From: Promethearchaeota archaeon
GTDB lineage: Archaea > Asgardarchaeota > Lokiarchaeia > Sigynarchaeales > SOKP01
NCBI GenBank assembly: GCA_019058515.1
Contig: JAHPYY010000217.1
Span: 1-21,068, forward strand
Direction of reading: 5' to 3'
Length of the DNA stretch: 21,068 nucleotides
How positions within the stretch are numbered: position 1 is the first letter of the stretch; every line of letters begins with the position of its first letter. Made by a program: the position numbers and the translations under genes. The notes below the pieces were generated by a model, which did no database searches, was not told where the DNA came from, and saw nothing but the letters and a program-made list of their open reading frames with translations. This document shows, piece after piece, positions 1-7,302 of the stretch.

Positions 1-1
1 C

Positions 2-757
2 TGTAGCGGTGTGTGCTGTATGATTGCCCTGAAAAACGCGAAATTGCTAAAAGAAGAGTTTCCTGATGCAAATATTACCATATGTTACATTGATATTAGA
101 ACCGTAGAAAAAGGATTTGAAGAGTACTACCAACGGACGATGGATTCTGATATACGACTCATTCGGGGAAAAGTTGGGGAAATAAAAGAAGATCCGGAAA
201 CAAAGGATCTACATTTGAGGCTTTATTCTTCTCTTACCGATGAAATCATAAAAGTGCGAGCAGATTTGGTGGTTCTTTCAACAGCCGCCTTACCTTCTGG
301 AGGAACATCGCAAATCGCAAAGGTATTGAATCTTGATATGGACAAACACGGTTATTTGACCGAGTCTCATTTCGGTTTAATGCCCCAAGAAACTAAAATG
401 AAGGGCATTTTTGTTGCGGGGTGGGCCCAAGGACCTAAAGATATAGCGTACTCTGTATCTCAAGCTCGAGCTGCAGCTAGTAAGGTGGCTGAACTTACTT
501 CTGCGGGACAAATCGATCTTGAATTAATAGTTGCGGAAGTTGATAAGGAATCCTGCATCTCGTGTCAAAGATGCGAAAAAGCGTGTCCGAAAGGTGCGAT
601 AAGAATCGTCGATAAGGAAGGAGCAGTGGTAGATGAAATAAATTGCGACGGATGTGGGGTGTGCGCAACCTGTTGTCCAACTTCTGCCATTGATATACGA
701 TATTATAGAGACGATCAGCTATTTGCTGAGATAGAAGCAATATTAGAAGGTGATTAA
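2..757 (+). CDS. hdrA: HdrA-type FAD/iron-sulfur electron-bifurcating subunit, C-terminal part (5' end outside window)
   Basis: The reading frame is open from the first base, so the gene starts before the window. The first visible residues are CSGVCC, the conserved cysteine motif of the HdrA thioredoxin-reductase-like domain. The rest of that flavin domain follows, with a conserved GIFVAGWAQGPKDI segment. The C-terminus has two 4Fe-4S ferredoxin motifs, CISCQRCEKACP and CDGCGVCATCCP. HdrA of heterodisulfide reductase binds the FAD that splits electron pairs between ferredoxin and a disulfide-type acceptor in the cytoplasm. Only four bases separate its stop codon from the selenocysteine mvhD, so the two are probably co-transcribed, and MvhD is the known electron donor to HdrA. 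Family assignment is secure. Whether the full protein is a single or double HdrA cannot be seen. Confidence 0.93.
   Translation, partial: CSGVCCMIALKNAKLLKEEFPDANITICYIDIRTVEKGFEEYYQRTMDSDIRLIRGKVGEIKEDPETKDLHLRLYSSLTDEIIKVRADLVVLSTAALPSGGTSQIAKVLNLDMDKHGYLTESHFGLMPQETKMKGIFVAGWAQGPKDIAYSVSQARAAASKVAELTSAGQIDLELIVAEVDKESCISCQRCEKACPKGAIRIVDKEGAVVDEINCDGCGVCATCCPTSAIDIRYYRDDQLFAEIEAILEGD
747..753 (+). promoter_or_regulatory. Shine-Dalgarno site of the selenocysteine mvhD
   Basis: AAGGTGA lies inside the last codons of hdrA, eight bases before the ATG at 762. It matches the archaeal anti-Shine-Dalgarno (GGTGA core). It supports translation of a gene that an ordinary ORF caller would miss because of its in-frame UGA codons. 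Confidence 0.65.
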
Positions 758-761
758 ACAG

Positions 762-1223
762 ATGGAGAACGGATACAAAATTGTCATGTTTGCTTGCCTA
801 AAATGAGGCTACGGAGCTGCCGACTTAGCTGGAGTATCGAGGATGAAGTATTCTCCTTCCGTTCGCATTATCAAGGTTCGATGCACTGGTAGGATTGATG
901 TGAAGCACTTGCTATTTGCGATCAAATCGGGTGCAGATGGAGTAATGGTGGTTGGATGAAGAAAAAACGAGTGTCAGTTTAAAAGCGGCAATTTTACTGC
1001 TGAGAGACATGTCGAATTCGCTAATCACATTTTAGAGCGTCGTGGGTTTGGAAAACAAAGATTAAACATGTACTGGTGCAGTAGTGCTGAATCAGAGAAA
1101 TTAGTTAATAGCATTGAAGACGCGCTTGAAAAAGTACATACTGAAGGTCCAAACCCTCTGAATTTAAGCCAAACTGGCAGACGACAAGATGTAAATAAGG
1201 GTATTAAAACCCCTGTTGAATGA
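762..1223 (+). CDS. mvhD: Selenocysteine-containing MvhD/VhuD-type [2Fe-2S] subunit with two in-frame UGA codons
   Basis: This 153-residue gene is read from ATG 762 to TGA 1221-1223 with UGA at 804-806 (residue 15) and 957-959 (residue 66). There is no TAA, TAG or frameshift. MvhD carries a [2Fe-2S] cluster and passes electrons to HdrA. The two intact MvhD copies in this window have five conserved cysteines, at 22, 25, 51, 76 and 81 in the 7303 copy. Here the same positions are C12, U15, C41, U66 and C71 with identical spacing (3, 26, 25, 5), so both UGA codons replace a conserved cysteine. Flanking residues are also conserved (ADLAGVSR, VRIIKVRCTGRID, GADGV). C106 is an extra cysteine. A Shine-Dalgarno site lies upstream and a SECIS candidate at the 3' end. 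A pseudogene is the alternative, but decay would not place two UGA codons exactly at cluster cysteines. Sec-containing VhuD is known in methanogens. Confidence 0.9.
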
Positions 1224-1275
1224 TTCTTGTAAAAAAATGATAGTTACAAGAAGACATACCTTGCAAAGGAGGGGT
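1209..1275 (+). promoter_or_regulatory. Candidate eukaryote-like SECIS element of the Sec mvhD mRNA
   Basis: A perfect 9-bp helix (1224-1232 with 1244-1252) encloses an 11-base loop whose 5' side is a run of A (1233-1237). Directly below the helix are UGA on the 5' side (1221-1223, the gene's own stop codon, preceded by A) and GA on the 3' side (1253-1254). These are placed to form the tandem sheared G.A pairs of the eukaryotic SECIS core. The A-run is where eukaryotic SECIS carry the unpaired AA. A lower 6-bp helix, ACCCCU (1209-1214) with AGGGGU (1270-1275), could close the structure across an asymmetric internal loop. The canonical archaeal GAA/A bulge was not seen. Lokiarchaeota SECIS are known to resemble eukaryotic ones. 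The folding is by eye. Confidence 0.7.
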
Positions 1276-1285
1276 AAAATAAGTT

Positions 1286-1297
1286 TTTATTATATTA
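1286..1297 (+). promoter_or_regulatory. TATA-box candidate for the FrhB-like gene
   Basis: The AT-rich stretch TTTATTATATTA is centred about 30 bases before the ATG at 1323. That spacing would put the transcription start at or just before the start codon, giving a leaderless mRNA, and no Shine-Dalgarno site lies close to the ATG. The FrhB-like gene may therefore have its own promoter as well as read-through from mvhD. Confidence 0.4.
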
Positions 1298-1322
1298 CAT
1301 TATACATACACATCATAGAATT

Positions 1323-2825
1323 ATGGTTCAAATTTTAGACGAAAAATCGTTTGACACGGTAAATCCTTACGATTTATTGGAAGCTACCTATAAAGCGGCT
1401 GAAAACTTTCAGATTAGAGCTTTTTACGAAGGTAAGGAAGAGATCCTAAATTGTGGGAAGTATTCTGAGACCGAATTTAACGAGATCCTTGACGCTATGA
1501 TTGATGCAGAAACCGAAAGAAGATTGGTTTTAAACAGAATGTACGGTTTGGAACCGCTTTTTTTGGAGGAGATCGCAGAAAAAATTCCCGAGTTTCCACC
1601 GGACAATGTTATTCGAGATGTGACATACCTCAAAGAACAGGGATATGTTGAAGAATTAATTGAAGTAATCACTAAGAAAGTTATCAAGAAAATCAAGGGA
1701 GAAGAGAAGGAAGTCGAGGAAAGGGAGTACTTCTATCGTTATCAAGCTAAAGATCTGCCTCTTGATTTTAAAGAGAATTACTTCGAACCCGTAAAAGTTG
1801 TGTTCGATGCGGGAGTGTGCTGTAACTGCGGGTGGTGTTCGGCTATTTGCCCCGTAAATGCCATTGAAGTAGACGCGGATAACCTTGAGTTAGACGAATC
1901 TACATGTGTGAAGTGTGGATTATGCTTTACAGTCTGTCCTCGATCGTTTTCAATTACTCAAGCTTATAATAGTATCAGTAAAATTGACAAAGATGTGAAG
2001 TTTTCCCCAAAAATCGGTCGCTATATAAATACTTACACCGGAACCACAACTAAAGACGAAATTGTAAAAGTTAGACAAGACGGCGGAGTGGTAACATCTC
2101 TTTTGGAGTATTTACTCGAAAACAAAATGGTGGATGCAATAGTCGCCGTCCAACATTCCAAGGATCTTTGGAAACCTGAGCCAATTATCGTAAGCGATGT
2201 AAAGGATCTATATAAAACGGGAGGAACTAAATACGCTAATTCGCCCTCACTGGCGATTTTGGATAAGGCTAAAGAATTCGAAAATATCGCGTTCGTTGGA
2301 GTCCCTTGTATGATGAAAGCCATTGAAAAGGGACAAATGTTTCCAAGCGGATTGCCCTTTTTCAAAAATATTAAGTATAAAATTGGTCTATTTTGTATGG
2401 AATCCTTTCCATACGACGGAATTATTCAACTCGCTAAGGAACAATTCAATAAAGATGTCAACGAGCTAACAAAAATGAACATCGGAGGAGGGAAGTTTAT
2501 AATTAATGTTAAATCTGGAGAGCAATTAGATGTACAATTAAAGGAGGTACAAAAGTACGCACGAGAGAGTTGCCATTATTGCGAAGATCTAACTTCGGAT
2601 TACGCAGATATTTCTGTGGGATCAATAGGTTCTCAAGATGGGTGGTCTTCGGTTGTTACGCGTTCGAAAGAAGGCGATGTAATTGTGAGTGCGGCAATTA
2701 AGTCAGGAATTATTGAGGTAAAAAACTTGAAAGATGTGAAACCTGGACAATTCTTAGTAGAGAGAATTGCTGGATCAAAGCGAAAGAAATGTCGCGAAAT
2801 AGATCTTACCAAATCTGGAAATTAA
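1323..2825 (+). CDS. frhB: FrhB-like F420/flavin oxidoreductase subunit with ferredoxin domain and N-terminal extension
   Basis: This 500-residue protein has three parts. Residues 1-155 are an extension in which about 60-115 resemble a winged-helix fold (ERRLVLNRMYGLEPLFLEEI, then VIRDVTYLKEQGYVEEL). Residues 166-205 are a double 4Fe-4S ferredoxin (C166, C169, C172, C176; C195, C198, C201, C205). Residues from about 235 match the FrhB/FdhB/FpoF family, with QDGGVVTSLLEYLL, FVGVPCM (C329) and CHYCEDLTSDYADISVG (C417-C420 region). FrhB-family proteins bind FAD and iron-sulfur clusters and exchange hydride with coenzyme F420. Beside hdrA and mvhD, and with no hydrogenase large subunit present, it is the most likely entry or exit point for F420 electrons into the Hdr complex. 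The N-terminal extension is absent from simple FrhB. The substrate is inferred from the family. Confidence 0.87.
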   Translation: MVQILDEKSFDTVNPYDLLEATYKAAENFQIRAFYEGKEEILNCGKYSETEFNEILDAMIDAETERRLVLNRMYGLEPLFLEEIAEKIPEFPPDNVIRDVTYLKEQGYVEELIEVITKKVIKKIKGEEKEVEEREYFYRYQAKDLPLDFKENYFEPVKVVFDAGVCCNCGWCSAICPVNAIEVDADNLELDESTCVKCGLCFTVCPRSFSITQAYNSISKIDKDVKFSPKIGRYINTYTGTTTKDEIVKVRQDGGVVTSLLEYLLENKMVDAIVAVQHSKDLWKPEPIIVSDVKDLYKTGGTKYANSPSLAILDKAKEFENIAFVGVPCMMKAIEKGQMFPSGLPFFKNIKYKIGLFCMESFPYDGIIQLAKEQFNKDVNELTKMNIGGGKFIINVKSGEQLDVQLKEVQKYARESCHYCEDLTSDYADISVGSIGSQDGWSSVVTRSKEGDVIVSAAIKSGIIEVKNLKDVKPGQFLVERIAGSKRKKCREIDLTKSGN

Positions 2826-2865
2826 ATTTATTTAAATATTTGTTATTTTGTTAAAATTAAAAGAA

Positions 2866-2876
2866 TATATTATAAG
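2866..2876 (+). promoter_or_regulatory. TATA-box candidate for the HdrC/B-type gene
   Basis: An ATATATTATAA-like stretch lies in the 97-base gap before the GTG at 2923. It predicts a start about 25 bases downstream and a short leader. The only support is composition and spacing. Confidence 0.3.
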
Positions 2877-2922
2877 AACGTTGAAAGTTGTAATTTACCA
2901 CTAGATCATAATTAAAATTTAA

Positions 2923-4197
2923 GTGATTTTCATTACCATTACGAAAAAAGATTATAAAAGCACAGAAAAGAGCCCAGAACAGTATCTAGAGAAACTCTAC
3001 GAGCCACACTTAAGAACTTTATTGAGAAAATGCTATCAATGTGCTAGATGTTCTGGTGTGTGCCAACTAAGTAAAGTACAAAAATATACGCCTAGTCGTA
3101 TAATTCAGACTATTTTAGAGGGAGGAGAAGACAAGATAATTAGAAGCGGTATATTATGGGATTGTCTTACCTGTAATAGCTGCCTTCAGAATTGCCCTCA
3201 AGAAATCAATTTTGCTGATATTGTTTGTAATGCAAAATATAAGACACGGGAATATTATAAACAAAATTCCGAGGATAGGATCGCCCATAAGGGCTTTTAT
3301 ACTAGCATATCAGAATTAATTAGCAAACCTCATGTAAATCCAAATAAAAATCTCGATTGGGTGCCTAAAGAGTACAACATCTCAGACACGGGAAGTGTTA
3401 TGTATTTCGTGGGATGCTTACCTTATTTTAAGTTCGAGTTTGACGATGTAGACACTATCGCTCCTAATGCATTAAAAGTTATGTGTAAAATAGAAAGAGA
3501 ACCCGTAGTAGTAAGGAGGGATGAGGTTTGTTGTGGTCACGACTTATATTGGGGCCAAGGAAATTTTAAAGCTTTTATAGATTTAGCTATTAAAAATAAA
3601 GCTATGTTCGAAAGCGCAGGAGTCTCTACAATTGTGACCACCTGCTCGGAAGGTTATCGCACCTTTAAAGTCGATTATCCAAAATTATTTGATGATTTTA
3701 ACGAGAAGTTTGAAGTCAAGCACTTTATTGAATATGTGTACGAGAAATGGAAAGAAGGACGCATAGAGTTCGTAAAACCCGATACTATTGATGAAAAAAG
3801 TACAATTACCTTTCACGATCCTTGTCGACTTAGTAGGTTTTTACCCAAAGACAATGCCGTGATGGAACAAGTAAGGGAAATACTAGAACATTTGACTAAG
3901 TTCGGGTTAAAATTCAAAGAAATGGAACACAATAAAGCTAACGCGTTGTGTTGCGGTATTAGCAGCTGGATGAATTGCAACGAGCGCTCCAAAGCGTTAA
4001 GATATAAACGTATGCTTGAAGCAAAACAGGTGGCCGACACCATGGTTACATGTTGCCCAAAGTGCGAGATTCACTTTAATTGCCTTCAAAGAGATTTTGA
4101 GGACATATCTTCAGTAGCAATTACAGATTTTTCAGAATTCATAGTCGATTTTATCAAACCAGTTAAAAATATAGATTCAATGGAGGGGTACAAGTAA
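2923..4197 (+). CDS. HdrC-HdrB (HdrD-like) fusion: ferredoxin domain plus two CCG domains
   Basis: This 424-residue protein fuses an HdrC-like N-terminus to an HdrB-like C-terminus, the layout of HdrD. Two 4Fe-4S motifs sit at C37-C47 (CYQCARCSGVC) and C81-C91 (CLTCNSCLQNC). Two CCG domains follow. The second is complete: C301, C343-C344 and C378-C381. The first has C165, C203-C204 and C241, but the last ligand is missing because the sequence reads CSEGY where CxxC is expected. CCG domains hold the non-cubane 4Fe-4S clusters that reduce disulfides or related thiol substrates. A TAA codon stands just before the GTG at 2923 and no ATG follows near the start, so GTG is taken as start. The stop overlaps the next ATG by one base, showing coupling to the double HdrA. 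The substrate is unknown. Confidence 0.88.
   Translation: MIFITITKKDYKSTEKSPEQYLEKLYEPHLRTLLRKCYQCARCSGVCQLSKVQKYTPSRIIQTILEGGEDKIIRSGILWDCLTCNSCLQNCPQEINFADIVCNAKYKTREYYKQNSEDRIAHKGFYTSISELISKPHVNPNKNLDWVPKEYNISDTGSVMYFVGCLPYFKFEFDDVDTIAPNALKVMCKIEREPVVVRRDEVCCGHDLYWGQGNFKAFIDLAIKNKAMFESAGVSTIVTTCSEGYRTFKVDYPKLFDDFNEKFEVKHFIEYVYEKWKEGRIEFVKPDTIDEKSTITFHDPCRLSRFLPKDNAVMEQVREILEHLTKFGLKFKEMEHNKANALCCGISSWMNCNERSKALRYKRMLEAKQVADTMVTCCPKCEIHFNCLQRDFEDISSVAITDFSEFIVDFIKPVKNIDSMEGYK
4182..4188 (+). promoter_or_regulatory. Shine-Dalgarno site of the double HdrA
   Basis: GGAGGGG lies within the end of the HdrC/B-type gene, eight bases before the ATG at 4197. It fixes the start, which overlaps the upstream stop codon by one base (TAATG). 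Confidence 0.7.
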
Positions 4198-7100
4198 TGG
4201 AAGGAGCGGTTCTAGTTGTAGGTGGTGGTATTGCTGGAATACAAGCGTCTTTAGATCTAACGGAATTGGGATTTAAAGTATATTTAGTAGAGAAAAACCC
4301 TTCGATTGGAGGGAGGATGGCTCAACTCGATAAAACCTTCCCCACTAATGATTGTTCTCTCTGTATCCTTGCGCCTAAAATGGTGGAAGTGTTTAGAAAT
4401 CCTAACATCGAACTAATGACCTATCACGAGGTTAAAAAAGTTGAGGGAAAACTAGGAGCATTCAAAGTTATAGTGCTAAAAAAGCCGCGATATCTCGACG
4501 AAACAAAATGTAAGGGATGTGGCGATTGTGCATCGAAATGTCCAAAAATAGAAGTCCCTAATTTGTTTGATATGAGTCTCGGGAAGAGAAAATCTATTTA
4601 CATACCATTCCCTCAAGCTGTTCCACCTATCTATTTAATTGATCCCGAATTGTGCCTAAAACTGACAAAAGGAGTATGTGGAGTATGCGAAAAAGTGTGC
4701 ACCGCTAAAGCCATAAACTACGAGCAGATTCCAGAAGATATTGAGATTAATGTTGGTGCGATCATCGTAGCCACTGGATTTGATATGTACGGTCCTGAAC
4801 TGTCTTCACGGTGGGGATACAAATATAAAAATGTAGTCAATGCCTTGGAATACGAAAGAATTCTGTGCGCGTCCGGGCCTTACGGTGGACATGTACTTCG
4901 TCCCAGCGACCAAGAAGAACCTGAAAATATTGTTTTTATTCAGTGTGCAGGTTCCAGAGATCTTCACGAAAATGTGTCGTATTGTTCCAGCGTATGTTGC
5001 ATGTATACCGCCAAAGAGGCAATAATCACCAAGGAACACTCTGATCACTCTAAATGTTTTGTGTTTAGGCACGATATACGAGCGTACGGTAAGAATTTCT
5101 ACGAATTTACTCAAAGAGCCCAAGATGAATATGGTGTAGTTTATTTCCAATCTAAAATAAGCTATATAGAAGAGGATCCTGAAACGAATGACTTGATAAT
5201 ACACTACGAAAATTTACAAACTGGAAAATTCGAAGATTTCAAAGCAAATTTAGTAGTTCTTGCAACTCCTTTGGTTCCATCTACCGGTACTTCGGATTTA
5301 GCTAAAGTGTTAGAAATCGAAACGGACCATTACGACTTCTTTAAGGAAAAATCGTACTATAATAAGTCGCTTTCTTCACGAGAGGGTATTTTTTTAGCAG
5401 GATTTTGCCAAGGTCCTATGGACATTCCTGAAACGGTGGCAGACGCAAGCGGAGTAGCTTCTCAAGTAGCATCCTTGTTAAGCGATGTAAAATACACTCA
5501 AGTTAAAGAGAAAGTGTTTGATATACCCGAAAAAGAAGTAAGGGATACGGATGAGCCAAGAATTGGCGTATTAATTTGTCATTGCGGAATTAACATTGGA
5601 AAGTATGTAGATGTGCCAGATGTAGCGGAGTACATAAAAACGCTTCCAAATGTAATTCATTGCGAATCTAACCTTTATTCGTGTTCAAGCGACTCTCAAA
5701 CGCGCATAAAAGAAATAATCCAAAAGCATAACTTAAATAGGTTCATTGTGGCTTCTTGCACTCCTAGAACCCATGAAGCTCTTTTTCAGGAAACATGTCA
5801 AGAAGCTGGCCTAAACAAATACTTGTTTGAGATGGTGAATATTAGGGATCAATGTAGCTGGGTTCATATGACCGAACTAGAAGCCGCCACCGAGAAGGCT
5901 AGAGATTTAATTCGAATGGCGGTTGCAAAATCTCGATTGATTAAACCTCAGAAGGAAGAGACGCTAAAGATTACGCCCGCTGCGTTGGTAATTGGAGGAG
6001 GTATCTCTGGTATGACAGCTGCTTTAAACATTGCTAATCAGGGATTTGAGACGCATTTGGTAGAGATTGGAGAAGCCTTAGGAGGAAACTTAAACAACTT
6101 AAGTACACTATACCCTACAGGAGACGAGGCTAAGGTTTTAGTGGATGATTTTGTAAACCAAGTTGATAAGAACAAGCGCATCAAAATCCACTTAAAATCC
6201 TGGATAAAGGACATAAAAGGATACATTGGTAATTACGATGTCTCTATAGGAGATTCCGGTAATAAAACTCAAAACCTAAAGGTAGGCACGATAATCGTAG
6301 CTACCGGAGGTCAAGAGTTGAAACCTACTGGTCTTTTTCAATATAACGGCAAAAACAAAAGAGTTATTACGCAGTTAGAGTTAGAAGAGCGGCTAAAAAA
6401 CCAAGATCTTGACTGGTTAAACAATATTAAGCGAGTGGCTTTTATTTTGTGTGTGAACGCTCGACAAAAGGAAGGCATTACGTATTGTTCAAATATATGC
6501 TGTGGAACTACGATTAAGAACATTGGATTTCTAAAAGAATTAAAACCAGACCTCGAAATTATCGCACTCTACAGAGACTTTCAAATGGCAAAAAAAGAAT
6601 TTGAAGATTATTACCGAGCCAGAAGGAAAGACGCCATTTTTCTGAGATATTCGCTTGAAAAACCTCCAGAAGTTAAAAAGAAAAAAAAAAAGACGATGGC
6701 TTACGAAATTTCAGTGTTCGACACAAATCTTCAAGATAAAATCTCATTTGAAACTGACCTTGTAATACTCGCCGCACCAATGATCCCTGCGGATAATTTA
6801 GAAGAACTAGCAAAAATGTTAAAAGTCCCTCGAGACAAGAACGGATTCTTTTTAGAAGCGCATGTTAAACTGCGTCCACTGGACTTCGCTACTGACGGTA
6901 TTTTCCTATGTGGTTGTGCTCAATGGCCCAAAAACATTCAAGATTCCATTTCACAAGCTAACGGTGCCGCTGGAAGAGCAACCCGCTTCCTAAGTGCTCA
7001 AGAAATTAAGACATCAGGTCTCATTTCCGAAGTCAATTCCGATAAATGCATGGGATGTGGTCAATGCGTCGATACGTGCCCCTATAACGCAATAGACCTT

Positions 7101-7283
7101 ATCGAGACCGTGAAAGAATTCGAGGAAGTGGATATCGTTGTCACCAAATCCTACATAAATTCAGCGCTATGTAAAGGGTGTGGAACTTGCGCCGCTACTT
7201 GTCCTAACGGTGCTATATCCGTTAAACATTACGATTTCGACCAGATCGGCGCCATGATAGAATCTTTATTTATGGAGGAATAA
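4197..7283 (+). CDS. hdrA: Double HdrA: two fused HdrA flavin modules with ferredoxin domains
   Basis: This 1028-residue protein carries two HdrA-like halves. The first has an FAD motif (VVGGGIAGI, residues 7-15), the cluster motif LDKTFPTNDCSLC (C53, C56), an inserted ferredoxin (C105-C115 and C161-C168), and C250 with C263, C267 and C268. Next comes the HdrA N-terminal-type module (CHCGINIG at 461-468, C489, C496, C521). The second flavin domain starts at LVIGGGISG (597-605) and has C752, C764, C768 and C769. The C-terminus has two 4Fe-4S motifs (C951-C961, C992-C1002). Single methanogen HdrA is about 650 residues, so this is a true fusion. The second flavin half lacks the first-half CxxC. 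HdrA performs flavin-based electron bifurcation. The downstream mvhD and upstream HdrC/B-like gene are natural partners. Redox partners are inferred from neighbours. Confidence 0.93.
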   Translation: MEGAVLVVGGGIAGIQASLDLTELGFKVYLVEKNPSIGGRMAQLDKTFPTNDCSLCILAPKMVEVFRNPNIELMTYHEVKKVEGKLGAFKVIVLKKPRYLDETKCKGCGDCASKCPKIEVPNLFDMSLGKRKSIYIPFPQAVPPIYLIDPELCLKLTKGVCGVCEKVCTAKAINYEQIPEDIEINVGAIIVATGFDMYGPELSSRWGYKYKNVVNALEYERILCASGPYGGHVLRPSDQEEPENIVFIQCAGSRDLHENVSYCSSVCCMYTAKEAIITKEHSDHSKCFVFRHDIRAYGKNFYEFTQRAQDEYGVVYFQSKISYIEEDPETNDLIIHYENLQTGKFEDFKANLVVLATPLVPSTGTSDLAKVLEIETDHYDFFKEKSYYNKSLSSREGIFLAGFCQGPMDIPETVADASGVASQVASLLSDVKYTQVKEKVFDIPEKEVRDTDEPRIGVLICHCGINIGKYVDVPDVAEYIKTLPNVIHCESNLYSCSSDSQTRIKEIIQKHNLNRFIVASCTPRTHEALFQETCQEAGLNKYLFEMVNIRDQCSWVHMTELEAATEKARDLIRMAVAKSRLIKPQKEETLKITPAALVIGGGISGMTAALNIANQGFETHLVEIGEALGGNLNNLSTLYPTGDEAKVLVDDFVNQVDKNKRIKIHLKSWIKDIKGYIGNYDVSIGDSGNKTQNLKVGTIIVATGGQELKPTGLFQYNGKNKRVITQLELEERLKNQDLDWLNNIKRVAFILCVNARQKEGITYCSNICCGTTIKNIGFLKELKPDLEIIALYRDFQMAKKEFEDYYRARRKDAIFLRYSLEKPPEVKKKKKKTMAYEISVFDTNLQDKISFETDLVILAAPMIPADNLEELAKMLKVPRDKNGFFLEAHVKLRPLDFATDGIFLCGCAQWPKNIQDSISQANGAAGRATRFLSAQEIKTSGLISEVNSDKCMGCGQCVDTCPYNAIDLIETVKEFEEVDIVVTKSYINSALCKGCGTCAATCPNGAISVKHYDFDQIGAMIESLFMEE

Positions 7284-7302
7284 GTAAAACGAGGTAAAAA
7301 AA

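Noticed and set aside
762..1223. The region after the first hdrA as an mvhD pseudogene with nonsense mutations
   Set aside because: Both internal stops are UGA at conserved cysteines, there is no frameshift, and a SECIS-like hairpin and Shine-Dalgarno site are present.
1268..1274. GGAGGGG as the Shine-Dalgarno site of the FrhB-like gene
   Set aside because: It is about 48 bases from the ATG at 1323, too far to act. It fits better as the 3' arm of the lower SECIS helix.
1257..1276. Small hairpins around CCTTGCAAAGG as an archaeal-type SECIS
   Set aside because: The stem is only four base pairs and lacks the GAA/A bulge. The adjacent 9-bp helix with a UGA/GA core fits much better.
4806..5204. 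132-codon minus-strand frame inside the double HdrA
   Set aside because: It lies wholly inside a strongly conserved gene on the other strand and shows no protein family features.
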